Positions 63,666 through 64,000 of a DNA stretch of 64,000 nucleotides are shown here, piece after piece (positions within the stretch are counted from its first letter, which is position 1; every line of letters starts with the position of its first letter). The notes under the pieces are model-generated. The model was not told the DNA's origin. It did no database searches and saw only the letters and a program-made list of their open reading frames with translations. This stretch comes from Erythrophleum ivorense. Its lineage: Eukaryota > Streptophyta > Magnoliopsida > Fabales > Fabaceae. Position numbers and translations under genes: made by a program. The stretch spans positions 5,399,001 through 5,463,000 of the forward strand of contig JAIUCV010000002.1 of assembly GCA_026724425.1 (NCBI GenBank), in the 5' to 3' direction.

Positions 63666-64000
63666 GATTCTCTGTATATGTGGGGCATTGTTCCTTGTAG
63701 TACTTCGAAAAGGCCATAGCATTTCACCAGTATGCAGTGTCAAAAATCATGCTGGATTGTTTATCAAATGCCAGCTTTACATGTCAATTACATCCCATTT
63801 TCGTGCAGATGAAAGAATGTGCTCATCTGAAGGATCTTGCTTCATACCGTGTTGTATATGGTACTGACTCTATGCTAGTTACTACTTTTTGTGGACTGTC
63901 ATACGAGGATTTCGATCTCCTCAAGTGTTACAATGATTATGTGAAGAAAATAAGCTAGGCATAAAAAAATCAATTACAGAAACATTTTTAAAAATCTATT
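63666..64000 (+). other. 3' flank of the ALAD pseudogene
   Basis: Probable former 3' UTR and beyond. A 73-codon ORF (63737-63958, ending LLKCYNDYVKKIS) matches no family known to me and has no supporting signals. Confidence 0.4.

Noticed and set aside
1..64000. CRISPR arrays, bacterial operons, phage or plasmid features
   Set aside because: The window is plant nuclear DNA with spliceosomal introns; the regular short repeats present are microsatellites and MITEs.

Overview
This window is nuclear DNA from a eudicot plant. It is very AT-rich between genes. Genes have many short exons with GT/AG introns, and the spacers carry MITEs, SINE-like insertions, microsatellites and a degraded Copia retrotransposon. 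The species cannot be named from sequence alone. No tool was run. Exon joins were worked out by hand from reading frame, splice sites and remembered family sequences.

Left half (1-28,000). The window opens inside a plus-strand KIN-7-type kinesin: the motor domain lies off the left edge and the coiled-coil tail ends at 4841. Tail-to-tail with it is an eight-exon A1 aspartic protease of the nucellin/Asp1 type (minus, 8000-5461). After about 6 kb of AT-rich spacer containing a Stowaway-type MITE comes a two-exon DnaJ peptide-binding protein with no visible J domain (plus, 14346-15287). It converges on a complete ten-exon class-3 aldehyde dehydrogenase resembling ALDH3H1 (minus, 21094-15669). About 6.6 kb upstream of the ALDH start is a second, isolated ALDH3 first exon on the same strand (27906-27685). 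It is either an alternative first exon or the remnant of a tandem copy.

Middle (28,000-51,000). A twelve-exon chloroplast ascorbate peroxidase with a C-terminal membrane anchor (tAPX; plus, 30739-36463) carries, inside its last intron, a splice acceptor followed by GAG TAA and a poly(A) signal. This is the layout expected if the same gene also makes a soluble stromal enzyme. Next is a five-exon type-A cytokinin response regulator of the ARR8/ARR9 kind (minus, 42328-40120), then about 9 kb with no gene.

Right end (51,320-64,000). A 6.8 kb minus-strand Copia element with both LTRs, primer-binding site and polypurine tract, but broken ORFs, is inserted into what looks like an older LTR. It is followed by an unprocessed pseudogene of delta-aminolevulinic acid dehydratase (HEMB/ALAD), with stops and frameshifts, split by a 3.3 kb insertion that contains a large inverted repeat.

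The intact genes serve redox and aldehyde detoxification (tAPX, ALDH3), chaperoning, proteolysis, microtubule motors and cytokinin signalling. They do not form a pathway. The gene set recalls, from memory, Arabidopsis At1g44130/At1g44160/At1g44170 and At1g77480/At1g77490, so the cluster is best read as conserved microsynteny. I found no credible novel multi-gene system. The most interesting points are the predicted stromal/thylakoid APX splice switch, the extra ALDH3 first exon, the nested mobile elements and the large foldback structure.
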